16,295 nt of DNA from Lachnospiraceae bacterium UBA7179 (GCA_002491195.1 DKVL01000016.1:26632-42926), one strand, 5' to 3'; shown: positions 1-7,809, counted from the first letter of the stretch. Notes: generated by a model not told the origin, from the sequence alone. Numbers and translations: made by a program.

Positions 1-116
1 TACGTTTTCGTACGGACTTAGCAGTAAATGCTAAGTCCTGTGTGAACAGTAACGGTTACCATTCTCATCGACGCCAGTTTTTGTCAGCACACAAGTTTTG
101 CGGTGTGAACAGTAAC
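1..116. repeat. Dispersed hairpin-rich repeat, copy A (cut by window start)
   Basis: This copy has a TACGttttCGTA mini-hairpin at 1-12, a perfect 10-bp stem with a 5-base loop at 14-38 (GGACTTAGCA / TGCTAAGTCC), then TGTGAACAGTAAC ending at 53. A second exact copy of the 14-base end GTGTGAACAGTAAC lies at 103-116, so the unit is doubled or nested. It aligns, same orientation, with the copy at 11803-11938 and in reverse with the copy at 16026-16172. Its right end stops one base before the stop codon of the last permease gene (118-120). There is no T-run after the hairpins, so a plain intrinsic terminator is not evident. The element probably extends beyond the window. I do not recognise it as a named family. 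Confidence 0.75.
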
Positions 117-117
117 T

Positions 118-1101
118 TTAACCGACAATACCGCTTCGCTCAACGCCCTCGATAAACTGCTTCTGCAGCAGCACATAGATAATGACAATCGGTATCATCA
201 CCAGCACGATGCCCGCGTCGAGGAACAATTGCAATATCGCCGGGTCGAGAATCTTTTCCAGTGTCGAAATCGTCGCCGTGATCGTGGAAATCTTTTTACT
301 AATGACAATGTTGTCGCTGATCAGAAACAGTTTCGCATAAAACGTGTCATTGTACTGCCACACCATCGAGAAGATTGCAACTGTAACCGCTGATGGAAGC
401 GCATTGACAAGCATGATGCGGAAATAAGTATACAGTGTCCCTGCGCCGTCAACAAATGCCGCTTCCTCGATCTCCTTCGGGAGACCGCGGAAAAACTGGT
501 TAAAAATGTAGATATACAGACCGGACCGAAGCCCGCAGCCAAACAGTGTCATGATGTACATCGGAACCGGCGAGGACAACAGATTAGCTGCCGAACCCTT
601 GACCAGCTTAATGATGCCGAACACATCAAACTTTGCAAATGTCATATACAGCGGAAGCATGATGGTGTTGGTCGGAATGACAATCATGACCACCACGCAG
701 GCAAACAGGATATTTTTCCCCGGAAACTTATACCGGGCAAATCCATATCCTACCATTGAACAGATAAACACCTGTATTGCCATCAGAGACGCCGCGTAGA
801 GCAGGGAATTGGTCATTGACTTGAAGTAGTCAAGATACTTCGATGCAAGCTCGTACCGATACAACGTCGGCTCCTGCGGTATCATATACACCATAGGATT
901 GTAACTGTCCGCGTCCGAGAAGAACGAACTGCTGATGATGCCAAACACAGGTCCCAGAATCACGTAGCAGATTCCGACGATGATGACAAGGCGGAACAGA
1001 AACAAGATAAAATTCTTGATATTGGACACCCAGCGCATTCTGTCATTGGCAAACTGCTTATCGTTCTTCGCATCCTGAATCATGTTTTTAATATTTACCA
1101 T
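118..1101 (-). CDS. Carbohydrate ABC transporter permease, MalG type (second pair)
   Basis: A 327-residue inner-membrane permease of the binding-protein-dependent MalG class, forming half of the channel for an oligosaccharide importer. About six hydrophobic segments are visible, the first near residues 30-55. The cytoplasmic EAA loop that docks the ATPase is at about 212-236 (EEAAFVDGAG followed by an LP), matching the family pattern. The Phe-Pro-Gly-Lys-Asn stretch near 126-130 is common in this class. The ATG has a good GGAGG site (1108-1112) seven bases upstream. It is separated from its MalF-type partner (1211-2128) by a 109-base gap with two hairpins, unlike the tight spacing elsewhere in the cluster. 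Substrate is not readable from sequence; the context suggests glycan oligosaccharides. No ATPase gene follows within the window. Confidence 0.93.
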   Translation of the reverse strand: MVNIKNMIQDAKNDKQFANDRMRWVSNIKNFILFLFRLVIIVGICYVILGPVFGIISSSFFSDADSYNPMVYMIPQEPTLYRYELASKYLDYFKSMTNSLLYAASLMAIQVFICSMVGYGFARYKFPGKNILFACVVVMIVIPTNTIMLPLYMTFAKFDVFGIIKLVKGSAANLLSSPVPMYIMTLFGCGLRSGLYIYIFNQFFRGLPKEIEEAAFVDGAGTLYTYFRIMLVNALPSAVTVAIFSMVWQYNDTFYAKLFLISDNIVISKKISTITATISTLEKILDPAILQLFLDAGIVLVMIPIVIIYVLLQKQFIEGVERSGIVG

Positions 1102-1119
1102 ATGAATCCTCCATAGCTG

Positions 1120-1141
1120 AAAACGCTGTCCTTTGCGTTTT
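1120..1141 (-). other. Small hairpin upstream of the permease ribosome site
   Basis: AAAACGC at 1120-1126 pairs with GCGTTTT at 1135-1141 around an 8-base loop. In the transcript it lies just upstream of the GGAGG site of the 118-1101 gene, with about seven bases between, so it could affect translation or protect a processed 5' end. It is directly visible; any role is inference. Confidence 0.5.
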
Positions 1142-1145
1142 TCCT

Positions 1146-1206
1146 GCGTGAAGCTTTCGATTTTCTTAGCGGGCGTCTTTTGGCCGCTTAGAAAATCTCT
1201 TCACGC
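1146..1206 (-). other. Long intercistronic hairpin between the second permease pair
   Basis: GCGTGAA at 1146-1152 pairs with TTCACGC at 1200-1206. After a small asymmetric internal loop, the 14-base arm at 1159-1172 pairs with 1184-1197 with one mismatch, leaving an 11-base loop. About 20 base pairs form in all. The structure starts four bases after the TAG stop of the upstream gene. It lacks a clear T-tract on its 3' side in the direction of transcription (AGGAAAAACG follows), so it resembles an mRNA-stabilising or processing hairpin more than a terminator. Partial termination cannot be excluded. Confidence 0.6.
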
Positions 1207-1210
1207 TACA

Positions 1211-2128
1211 CTAATTATAATAGAACGTCCGCTTCTGTATGAATCCGCACACGATCACAAGTATAAGACACGTAATCGCTGTCGAGCACAGACTGAACAC
1301 GGAGCTGAGTCCATAGTTGCTCTCTGTAAATGCCGTATTGTAAGCAAGCTCCACGACATCTGACTTGGTAAAACTGTCCACAACGGTATACACGATATTC
1401 GTGATAATATGCGGCATAACCATCGGAAAGGTAACTTTCCAGAACGTCTCATATGCCGTCGCACCCTCAATCTTTGCCACCTCGTACATTGATCCCGGCA
1501 CAGACTGCAGCGCCGCGATAAAAATGATAATCTGTACGCCCGATGCATTGATGATATCACTGACGCGCTCCACCGCCCCCATGAGGTATTCAATCAGTAC
1601 ATCCGGAATGCCGAGTGAACCGAACATCTGCATGTAGTATGCGATTCCCATACCACTTGACGCAGCCTGCGCCATCTCCGCGCTCGCATTGGAAAGTCCG
1701 CCGCTCATCATATTTCGCGCCAGGTCCATCGCGTCCACGATCGCCTCGGAGTTCAGGATCACTGGCAGGAAAAAGATCGCTCTTACAAGCGTCCTGCCCC
1801 GAAACTTGCGGTTGAGCAGTATCGCCATAAACAAACTGAAAAAGGTAATTAACGGCACGTCGATCAGCATATTTCCGATGGAAGTCGTGAGCACCTGCTT
1901 ATAGGTAGCGTGTGCCCGGAACGCATAGATGAAGTTGTCAAGCCCGACAAAATCCAGTGTGTATCCGCCTCCCGGGCTGACAGTCAGGTTCGAGAGCGAA
2001 AACTGTATGGACATAAACAGGCTTCTGGCATAGAACCATAAGAACCCGATGAGCCATGGAAGTACAAACAGAAATCCCGTGCGGCTTCTCTTCGCAGAAA
2101 GAGACATTTTTTTCTTTTTATGATTCAT
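1211..2128 (-). CDS. Sugar ABC transporter permease, MalF/LplB type (second pair)
   Basis: A 305-residue permease subunit. A basic N-terminus (about residues 3-16) precedes a hydrophobic segment at 18-35, with further membrane segments around 80-105, 115-130, 197-212, 243-262 and near the C-terminus. The EAA loop is a variant, YEVAKIEGA (about 215-223), followed by FPMVMP. The stretch between residues about 130 and 195 is longer than in a minimal permease and rich in Met, Ala and Ser; I infer an extracytoplasmic loop. The ATG overlaps the TGA of the DUF5696 gene by four bases (ATGA, 2125-2128), and a GGGGGAG ribosome site sits inside the end of that gene, so translation is probably coupled. 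It would pair with the permease at 118-1101. Confidence 0.92.
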   Translation of the reverse strand: MNHKKKKMSLSAKRSRTGFLFVLPWLIGFLWFYARSLFMSIQFSLSNLTVSPGGGYTLDFVGLDNFIYAFRAHATYKQVLTTSIGNMLIDVPLITFFSLFMAILLNRKFRGRTLVRAIFFLPVILNSEAIVDAMDLARNMMSGGLSNASAEMAQAASSGMGIAYYMQMFGSLGIPDVLIEYLMGAVERVSDIINASGVQIIIFIAALQSVPGSMYEVAKIEGATAYETFWKVTFPMVMPHIITNIVYTVVDSFTKSDVVELAYNTAFTESNYGLSSVFSLCSTAITCLILVIVCGFIQKRTFYYN

Positions 2129-4707
2129 GATTGATCTCCCCCTATCCGATAGCTCTTTGCAGGCACTTCCACGCCGTCAACCTTCTGGTCAGAAGTACCT
2201 TTGTTAATATAGATCTTCACGCCATTGTCATAGGTAATGACACGAATGTCATTTTCCAGTATTTCATGGTTTGTGATACACGCATTGCTGACTGCTCCCA
2301 GCGCGTCATTGACTGCACTGTAAATACCAATCGCATCGTCGCGCCAGTTGTCATAATTAGTTGAATAAAAACGGTTCAACCCTGTATCCTTGATCTCGCT
2401 GGAGGACTGGTATGTGAACATGAAATGCGGAGACGCACCGGCCTCGACTAGTCCCAGCACGATATCGCTCCTGTCATAGGTATCACTCAGGTTGATCACA
2501 CCACCGGAGTAATCGATATACCCATGAATCAGCATCTCGTAAAACGGTACTGTCGCATCCACGATATAGTAGTCATTGTCCGAAATCGGTGCATTGATTA
2601 TGTCGTCCGCATAGGCAAACGCGTAATCATTTCCGTCATTTACCATGATTTTCTTGTTCGTCGCCTTAAGCTGCGCCAATGATGCTTCCACCACGTCAAG
2701 CGCTTCCTCGCGCGTTATGATGTTCGTCCGTTTCTTGTCAGAATGGAGCGCATTGCCCAGATCCCGCAATGAGATTCCATCCACATCATATTTGCCAATC
2801 TTTGCTGTAAACTGGTCCACATAACGGACAAGGAACTTCGGTGAGATTAAATAATAAATATTTTCCGACCAGCCAAGTCCTGATGTCTGCCGCAGCGTCG
2901 CCGGGTTGACCAGCCCGAAGTTTGCGATGTATCCGCCGCCATAGTATCTCGAGGACTCATTCCCCTCGGAATACCGTTTGCTGATCTCTGTCACCTTCTG
3001 AAACGCTACATCTGCGTACAGTGTACCGCCGTTCTGCGCAACCGCATCATTGAGCCTCTTCAAATCCCCTTTTCCACCGAGAGCGCGCGGAACTTTGATT
3101 TTATCCACAACGTCATGATAATATCCACGATTCATCCACCCCTGGAAATTCATCACCTGGTTGGAAATACCGTTTGCCGCAAGATCTGCAGAAATATCCG
3201 CCGCCTGGTCAAAGGTCGTCATAGCGTACATTCCCTCATAGCGCGTTCCGAGGAAAAATTTGTTCATCATGACGCCGCCGAGCACATCATAGTAGAACTT
3301 AATATCATCAGCAGAATTTTCCTTCGCCTTGAGCACGCCCTCATCAACCAGCCGCTGTCTATAATAATTGGCTGCTCCCGCATAACCCGGATTGTCTGCT
3401 GTCAGCATCGTATACTTTACAGTCAGATTCGCGTCGTAAAAGTTTTTCTCCACGATCGGAATGTCCGCCTCGTTGCCCGTCGTGCCAAACATGGAGAGTT
3501 TGTCATTCCCGCGGAGCACAAAGGACGAATATACATAATTGTAACTGTGAATCTTGCCGGCAACACTCGCGCTGATATTTGCAAATGACGCACCGTCTTC
3601 AATCGTAGCAAGGATACTGCTGTTGTCGCGGAAAATGCCATACAGTGCGAGTTTTACATCCTCCGTATTCTCACGGACTGTGTACTCTGCCGCAAGTTTG
3701 TCAATCCCGTATACATACTCGGAATAATTCTCTGCTGTCGTCTTGCCATTATTAAAATTGATGATGGAACCAGAGCCGTTTGGCACCAGCATATAGCCGT
3801 TTTCCTCTGTCCCAGCCGCTCCAAAATACCGCAGCAGCTGGATTCTGAAGATACTTCCGCCGCCGTTTTCCTGCACTGCACTCATCGGGATCGACACATC
3901 GACCGCATCCCCGTTGAGCCTGTACTCAAGCGGGATGACAAACGAAATGGGAACTGCACCCTCAACACCGGAATTTTCCATCTCTGCGATGTAGTCCTCT
4001 TCCGTAAATCCCGCTTCCTCAAAATATCTGTTCAGCTTTCGAATCTGGGATGCTCCCTTCATCGCACCGGAGAGCAGCTCCAGATAGTCCTCGCCAACCT
4101 CGCTCTCCACATACTTTTTCTCCACAAACTTGACACCCTCGTCGTCCAATGCCGCAAGCACTCTGTCAAGTGTCGCCCTGCTGATATACTGTGGTACGAT
4201 GCCAGTCGCACTCTCGAGATCTCCCAGTGTATAGATAAACCGGAGACCATCCTTGATCGACTCCACTTCCAGCTGTCCCCTTGAAGTACAGTAGCTAAAG
4301 GAATCAAACGTCCCCTCTGTGCGCGCTGTGTTGAAATAATCCAGTATCAGCTGCGATTTTAAGTAATTCTTGTTCGTGCCGTTCGCAATCGGGTCATCAT
4401 CCGCATCCAGGGGATTGGAGTAGGTAATCTGCCCGTTTCTCTTGTCCACGACTGCCACTGTCGCAGTTTCCAGATCCGCATAAAGCTTTAAGGTATCGTT
4501 TTCCGCCGCAAGCTCCATGCCTGCAACTTCCTTACCGCTGTCGGCAAGCGGCTGGAACTGTGTTCCCTCCTCATACTCATAGGAAGAGAGTTTGTCACGG
4601 TAATCGTTGTAAAAATAATAGCGTATCAGCCAGCGCGAGAAGAAGATCACTGCCACCGCCAGGATGAGGGTTACGACAGCTATTATAATTTTTTTGCTTT
4701 TTGCCAT
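2125..4707 (-). CDS. DUF5696-family membrane-anchored extracytoplasmic protein
   Basis: An 860-residue protein with an N-terminal membrane anchor (hydrophobic residues 7-29 after a Lys-rich start, no signal-peptidase motif or lipobox), leaving almost the whole chain outside. Residues about 65-470 are beta-rich and include GYMLVPNGSGSIINF (304-318). Residues about 485-800 look like an alpha/beta barrel, with strands ending in acidic residues such as LYADVAF (D566), VDGISLRD (D643, D649) and IMVNDGND (D691). I recognise the overall pattern as the uncharacterised DUF5696 family, which recurs beside sugar ABC transporters. The barrel layout with a preceding beta-sandwich resembles some glycosidases, but no activity is established and catalytic residues are guesses. 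A GGAGGGGAGG ribosome site precedes the ATG; 18 bases separate it from the YIP1 gene. It overlaps the next permease by four bases. Confidence 0.82.
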   Translation of the reverse strand: MAKSKKIIIAVVTLILAVAVIFFSRWLIRYYFYNDYRDKLSSYEYEEGTQFQPLADSGKEVAGMELAAENDTLKLYADLETATVAVVDKRNGQITYSNPLDADDDPIANGTNKNYLKSQLILDYFNTARTEGTFDSFSYCTSRGQLEVESIKDGLRFIYTLGDLESATGIVPQYISRATLDRVLAALDDEGVKFVEKKYVESEVGEDYLELLSGAMKGASQIRKLNRYFEEAGFTEEDYIAEMENSGVEGAVPISFVIPLEYRLNGDAVDVSIPMSAVQENGGGSIFRIQLLRYFGAAGTEENGYMLVPNGSGSIINFNNGKTTAENYSEYVYGIDKLAAEYTVRENTEDVKLALYGIFRDNSSILATIEDGASFANISASVAGKIHSYNYVYSSFVLRGNDKLSMFGTTGNEADIPIVEKNFYDANLTVKYTMLTADNPGYAGAANYYRQRLVDEGVLKAKENSADDIKFYYDVLGGVMMNKFFLGTRYEGMYAMTTFDQAADISADLAANGISNQVMNFQGWMNRGYYHDVVDKIKVPRALGGKGDLKRLNDAVAQNGGTLYADVAFQKVTEISKRYSEGNESSRYYGGGYIANFGLVNPATLRQTSGLGWSENIYYLISPKFLVRYVDQFTAKIGKYDVDGISLRDLGNALHSDKKRTNIITREEALDVVEASLAQLKATNKKIMVNDGNDYAFAYADDIINAPISDNDYYIVDATVPFYEMLIHGYIDYSGGVINLSDTYDRSDIVLGLVEAGASPHFMFTYQSSSEIKDTGLNRFYSTNYDNWRDDAIGIYSAVNDALGAVSNACITNHEILENDIRVITYDNGVKIYINKGTSDQKVDGVEVPAKSYRIGGDQS

Positions 4708-4725
4708 AATAAAGATCCTCCCCTC

Positions 4726-5358
4726 CTATAGTCTGAATATCAATTCCTGGTAAATGCTGTAGAAGAAATTATACACCTGTGTGAGCAGGTCCACGAACAG
4801 CAGAACCACGAAGATAATGATCAGCATCGCGACAAATGTCAGGAAAATTGTAATCAGTGTCTTGCCGAGCGTGTAGTTATGTACCTGCATAATCCCCATC
4901 AGCGCCATAATCAGGCTGTACGCCACACCAAACGCGATAATCATGTAATAAAATCCGCCCTCGTCGAGCGTCACATACTGACTGAAAATCGTGCCGATAT
5001 TCAGACAGATGATTAACGGTGTCAACGCATATCCTGCCGCGATTACGATATCCTTAAGCCTTCCCTCGCCTTCCATCAGACAGGTGATCGACCAGTTGCC
5101 CACGCAGAACAGCAGATACATCAGCAGTACCGCAAACAGCTCCGTCAGCGCATTGACTGACAGCGGATTCAGGTCATTCACGATAAAACTCGCAGAGATG
5201 CGGTTGATCGAAAAACTCAGTGAGAACAGCACTACAAGAACAATGGCAACAGGCACGCTGCCCCGGTCGCGGTGACGAATCTCATAATATGCATCCATCG
5301 GATGGCTTACCGTATAAAATGCATATTTCCATTTTTCTTTCGAAAACAATTCTTTCAT
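4726..5358 (-). CDS. YIP1-family integral membrane protein
   Basis: A 210-residue polytopic membrane protein. The first about 35 residues are polar and cytoplasmic-looking (a HPMDAYYEIRHRDRGS stretch), then about five hydrophobic segments follow, near 36-60, 70-92, 103-125, 135-155 and 168-195. The GNWSITCLMEGEG and LKDIVIAAGYALTPLII patterns (about 87-117) are typical of bacterial YIP1-domain proteins. The bacterial role of this family is not established. The ATG overlaps the TGA of the NHL gene by four bases, with a GAAGGGAGGG site eight bases upstream, so it is translationally coupled to it. It sits between two proteins predicted to face outside, so a scaffold role in their membrane complex is a reasonable inference. 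Confidence 0.8.
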   Translation of the reverse strand: MKELFSKEKWKYAFYTVSHPMDAYYEIRHRDRGSVPVAIVLVVLFSLSFSINRISASFIVNDLNPLSVNALTELFAVLLMYLLFCVGNWSITCLMEGEGRLKDIVIAAGYALTPLIICLNIGTIFSQYVTLDEGGFYYMIIAFGVAYSLIMALMGIMQVHNYTLGKTLITIFLTFVAMLIIIFVVLLFVDLLTQVYNFFYSIYQELIFRL

Positions 5359-6842
5359 GTAGCAAGCCCTCCCTTCTTATTGTCCGATTTCTTATGATCA
5401 AACTTCTTTTTCAGTATTTTTCTGTAAACGAGCACTGCAACAATGACAACCGCAATGACTGTAAATGCAGGCCCGATGCTCTTTGCCATCAGCTCGTTGC
5501 GGTAACGCCGCCAGGCGATCGAATAATATTTCCTGTTCATCGCAAGTTTCAGGTATTTCATAGCTGTCTTGTTGTCGCCTGCGGTCAGATACGCCTTGCC
5601 GATCCCGCTGTTTGCCAGCTCATTGTTCTCATTTAACTTCAGTACGCCCTGCCACTTTTCAATCGCCTGCGTCTCGTCGCCGTCATAGCGGAGCCCGACT
5701 GCATCATTGATCAATGAACCATACTCTGTCTCACTGAACTTAAGAATCGCTCCGCTGTACGCGTCCAGCACAATGATCATATCATCAACTGCCTCGATTG
5801 CCACCGGCGTGTTGAACGTCCCTTCCTGACTGCCAAGGCCACCGAAGATATACAGCAGGTTGCCCTCTTTATCATAGGTAAAGATCCGTCCGCGCTTCCG
5901 ATCCAGCAGTGAATAAATACCGCGCCCGCGGTAAACCACATCGGTAAACTCCGAAGGACCCGCATACGTTCCAAACATCCCGACAATCAGGTCGCCGCCG
6001 AGATTTTCATTTTCACCCTTCTGGATCACATCTTCCCCTCTGGGATTGAGCCTCCGCACACCCTGCACGCCGTCCGAATCAATGTTGGACGCGTACACGA
6101 AACCATCGCCGTCAATATCAATTCCCGTGAACTCCGTCGGAATAAAGAGAAGCTGTTTCGAGCGCTCCTCCTTGCTCGCAAGCCTGCGCCAGAACTTTTC
6201 CCAGAGTGTAATCTTGACATCGATCGTCCCGAAATATCCTGTAAAATCGCCTGTGCTCTCAAACACGAGGATTCCCTCGAACGCGTTCTTTGCAATCACA
6301 TACACACGATCCGCATAGTCGACTGTGACCTTTAACGGTACGAAGTCAAACCCTTCTTCCAGAATTTCGGACTGGGGATTGTCAATAATCTTGACAAACT
6401 CCCCCTCGGGAGTCAGCACGACTACGCGCTTGTTATTGGAATCCGCCACATAAAGCTGATTGTTCTCCGACACGCACACACCATAGGGCGCATTGAACGT
6501 GTCCTCACTTCCGTCCCTGTCAAAGCTGTCGATAATCCGCACAAGCGCAGTCATGTCAGCGCTCAGCACAACAATCCTGTTATTTTTGGTATCCGCCACG
6601 TAGACCAGCCCATCCGGCGCCACGCACAAATCCTGCGGCTCTGCAAAATCTGTCGTCCCCACAGAGAGTCCGCTGACACTTCCGTTTGGCACGTATGCCG
6701 CCGGAGTGATCGCGATATCCTCCCAGTAGGTGTATGTATAAGTGTCGTATGGAAGTTCATCCGCACGCACATTTTCACCGATACTGATCGCTGTAACCGC
6801 TGCCGCCATCAGGAAGGCAGCAATTCGTTTTATATTTTTCAT
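5355..6842 (-). CDS. Secreted NHL-repeat protein with TPR-like region and C-terminal membrane anchor
   Basis: A 495-residue type-I membrane protein by prediction. A signal peptide (about 1-27, Lys-Arg then Ala-rich core) is followed by NHL beta-propeller repeats over about 60-390; the clearest blades carry LCVAPDGLVYVADTKNNRIV and YGVCVSENNQLYVADSNNKR. A short TPR-like helical region (about 395-450) precedes a transmembrane segment near 456-475 and a Lys-rich cytoplasmic tail. A charged amphipathic insert (ITLWEKFWRRLASKEERSK) interrupts the propeller. I chose the ATG at 6842 because it has a GGAGGG site five bases upstream and begins directly with the signal peptide; an in-frame ATG at 6899 would add 19 polar residues and lies in a hairpin. 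NHL propellers usually bind proteins or glycans, so a sensor or adaptor role is more likely than catalysis. Confidence 0.85.
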   Translation of the reverse strand: MKNIKRIAAFLMAAAVTAISIGENVRADELPYDTYTYTYWEDIAITPAAYVPNGSVSGLSVGTTDFAEPQDLCVAPDGLVYVADTKNNRIVVLSADMTALVRIIDSFDRDGSEDTFNAPYGVCVSENNQLYVADSNNKRVVVLTPEGEFVKIIDNPQSEILEEGFDFVPLKVTVDYADRVYVIAKNAFEGILVFESTGDFTGYFGTIDVKITLWEKFWRRLASKEERSKQLLFIPTEFTGIDIDGDGFVYASNIDSDGVQGVRRLNPRGEDVIQKGENENLGGDLIVGMFGTYAGPSEFTDVVYRGRGIYSLLDRKRGRIFTYDKEGNLLYIFGGLGSQEGTFNTPVAIEAVDDMIIVLDAYSGAILKFSETEYGSLINDAVGLRYDGDETQAIEKWQGVLKLNENNELANSGIGKAYLTAGDNKTAMKYLKLAMNRKYYSIAWRRYRNELMAKSIGPAFTVIAVVIVAVLVYRKILKKKFDHKKSDNKKGGLAT

Positions 6843-6867
6843 ATTAACCCTCCATGCCATCAACCCA

Positions 6868-6897
6868 CGCAAATTTGGGTCATGACACAAATTTGCC
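6868..6897. repeat. Near-perfect 28-bp palindrome in the operon gap
   Basis: GCAAATTTG at 6869-6877 is inverted as CAAATTTGC at 6888-6896. The 10 bases between include the palindrome GTCATGAC, so 26 of 28 positions are symmetric. The symmetry is high enough to be either a DNA operator or a cruciform/RNA hairpin. It lies between the first permease pair and the NHL gene, 26 to 53 bases upstream of the NHL start codon. Function is not known. Confidence 0.6.
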
Positions 6898-6917
6898 ATG
6901 TGAAGTCCTCTTCACAT
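6898..6917 (-). other. 8-bp-stem tetraloop hairpin
   Basis: ATGTGAAG at 6898-6905 pairs with CTTCACAT at 6910-6917 around a 4-base loop. It adjoins the palindrome at 6869-6896 and a strong GGAGGGG site at 6919-6925. The two structures occupy most of the 85-base gap between the permease stop (6928) and the NHL start (6842). Possible roles are mRNA processing, stability or attenuation; none is proven. A T-tract expected of a terminator is absent. Confidence 0.55.
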
Positions 6918-6927
6918 TCCCCTCCTA

Positions 6928-7809
6928 TCAATCTTTCATACCTGAGGTTGTCATCGTCTCCAACACGTTGCTCTGGCAGATCAGGAAGAAAACGATCGGT
7001 ACAGCCGCGACGATAAAGGTCACTGCCGCCGCCGCGCCGGCTCTCGCCGTGCCGCCCGCCGTAATCTGCTGCAAAGCATACTGCAATGGCTTTAACTCCT
7101 CATTTCTAAGGAACAGTCCGCCTGTGTTTCCCCACATCTGCTGGAACTGGAAGATCGCCAGCGTCAGCCACGCAGGTTTTACATTCGGCATCACGATCGA
7201 CCAGAAAATCTTCCACTCGCTCGCACCGTCGAGTCTGGCTGACTCCATCAGAGAATCCGGCAACTGCTCCATAAACTGTTTCATCAGGTAAAGTCCCATA
7301 CCAAACGAAAATGCCGGAAGAATCAATGCTGCGTAGGTATTGTTAATGCCCAGCCAGCTGATGATAATATATTGTGGAATCTGTGTCACCGTCCACGAAA
7401 ACATCATCGACAGCACAACCATGCTGAACAGAATATTTTTCCCTGGGAAATGATGCTTTGCAAGCGGGTAAGCCGCAAGCGAGGCGCAGATGACGTGTCC
7501 CACCATGCCCACTCCCGTGATGATGATCGTGTTAAGAATATATCTGGAAAACGGCACCCACGAGTTGTTCATCAACACGAACAAGTCCGAAAAGTTCTCC
7601 AGAGTCGGGTTCCGCACGAAAATCTTGGGCGGAAACTGGAAAATCTCATCGAGCGGTTTTAACGCATTGTTGATGATCATGACAAGCGGAAGCGCCATGA
7701 ACACGCCGCAGACTGCCATGAGGAAAAACAGGATTCCGTTTCCTGCCACAGAGCGGTTGAGTCGTTTTTCTTTTGGTCTTTTTCGAAATGGATTTCTTAT
7801 CTTACTCAT
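6928..7809 (-). CDS. Carbohydrate ABC transporter permease, MalG type (first pair)
   Basis: A 293-residue permease. A basic N-terminus (RKRPKEKR, 9-16) precedes the first membrane segment at about 24-47; further hydrophobic segments lie near 90-115, 125-150, 158-177, 214-232 and 253-277. The EAA loop is MESARLDGASEWKIF followed by MP (about 188-208), matching the family. FPGKN at about 121-125 is also seen in the second MalG-type protein of this cluster. The ATG shares one base with the TAA stop of the upstream permease (TAATG, 7807-7811) and is served by an AAGGAGGG site inside that gene, so the two subunits are made together. It lies directly after the solute-binding protein and MalF-type genes, the usual order for a complete importer without its ATPase. 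Confidence 0.94.
   Translation of the reverse strand: MSKIRNPFRKRPKEKRLNRSVAGNGILFFLMAVCGVFMALPLVMIINNALKPLDEIFQFPPKIFVRNPTLENFSDLFVLMNNSWVPFSRYILNTIIITGVGMVGHVICASLAAYPLAKHHFPGKNILFSMVVLSMMFSWTVTQIPQYIIISWLGINNTYAALILPAFSFGMGLYLMKQFMEQLPDSLMESARLDGASEWKIFWSIVMPNVKPAWLTLAIFQFQQMWGNTGGLFLRNEELKPLQYALQQITAGGTARAGAAAAVTFIVAAVPIVFFLICQSNVLETMTTSGMKD

Noticed and set aside
3115..3588. 157-residue plus-strand reading frame antisense to the DUF5696 gene
   Set aside because: It is fully inside a strong minus-strand gene, lacks a ribosome site and reads as a His/Ile-rich shadow.
6843..6899. Upstream in-frame ATG of the NHL gene, adding 19 residues
   Set aside because: It sits at the edge of a hairpin, has a poorer ribosome site, and puts a polar stretch before an otherwise standard signal peptide; the ATG at 6842 has a GGAGGG site.
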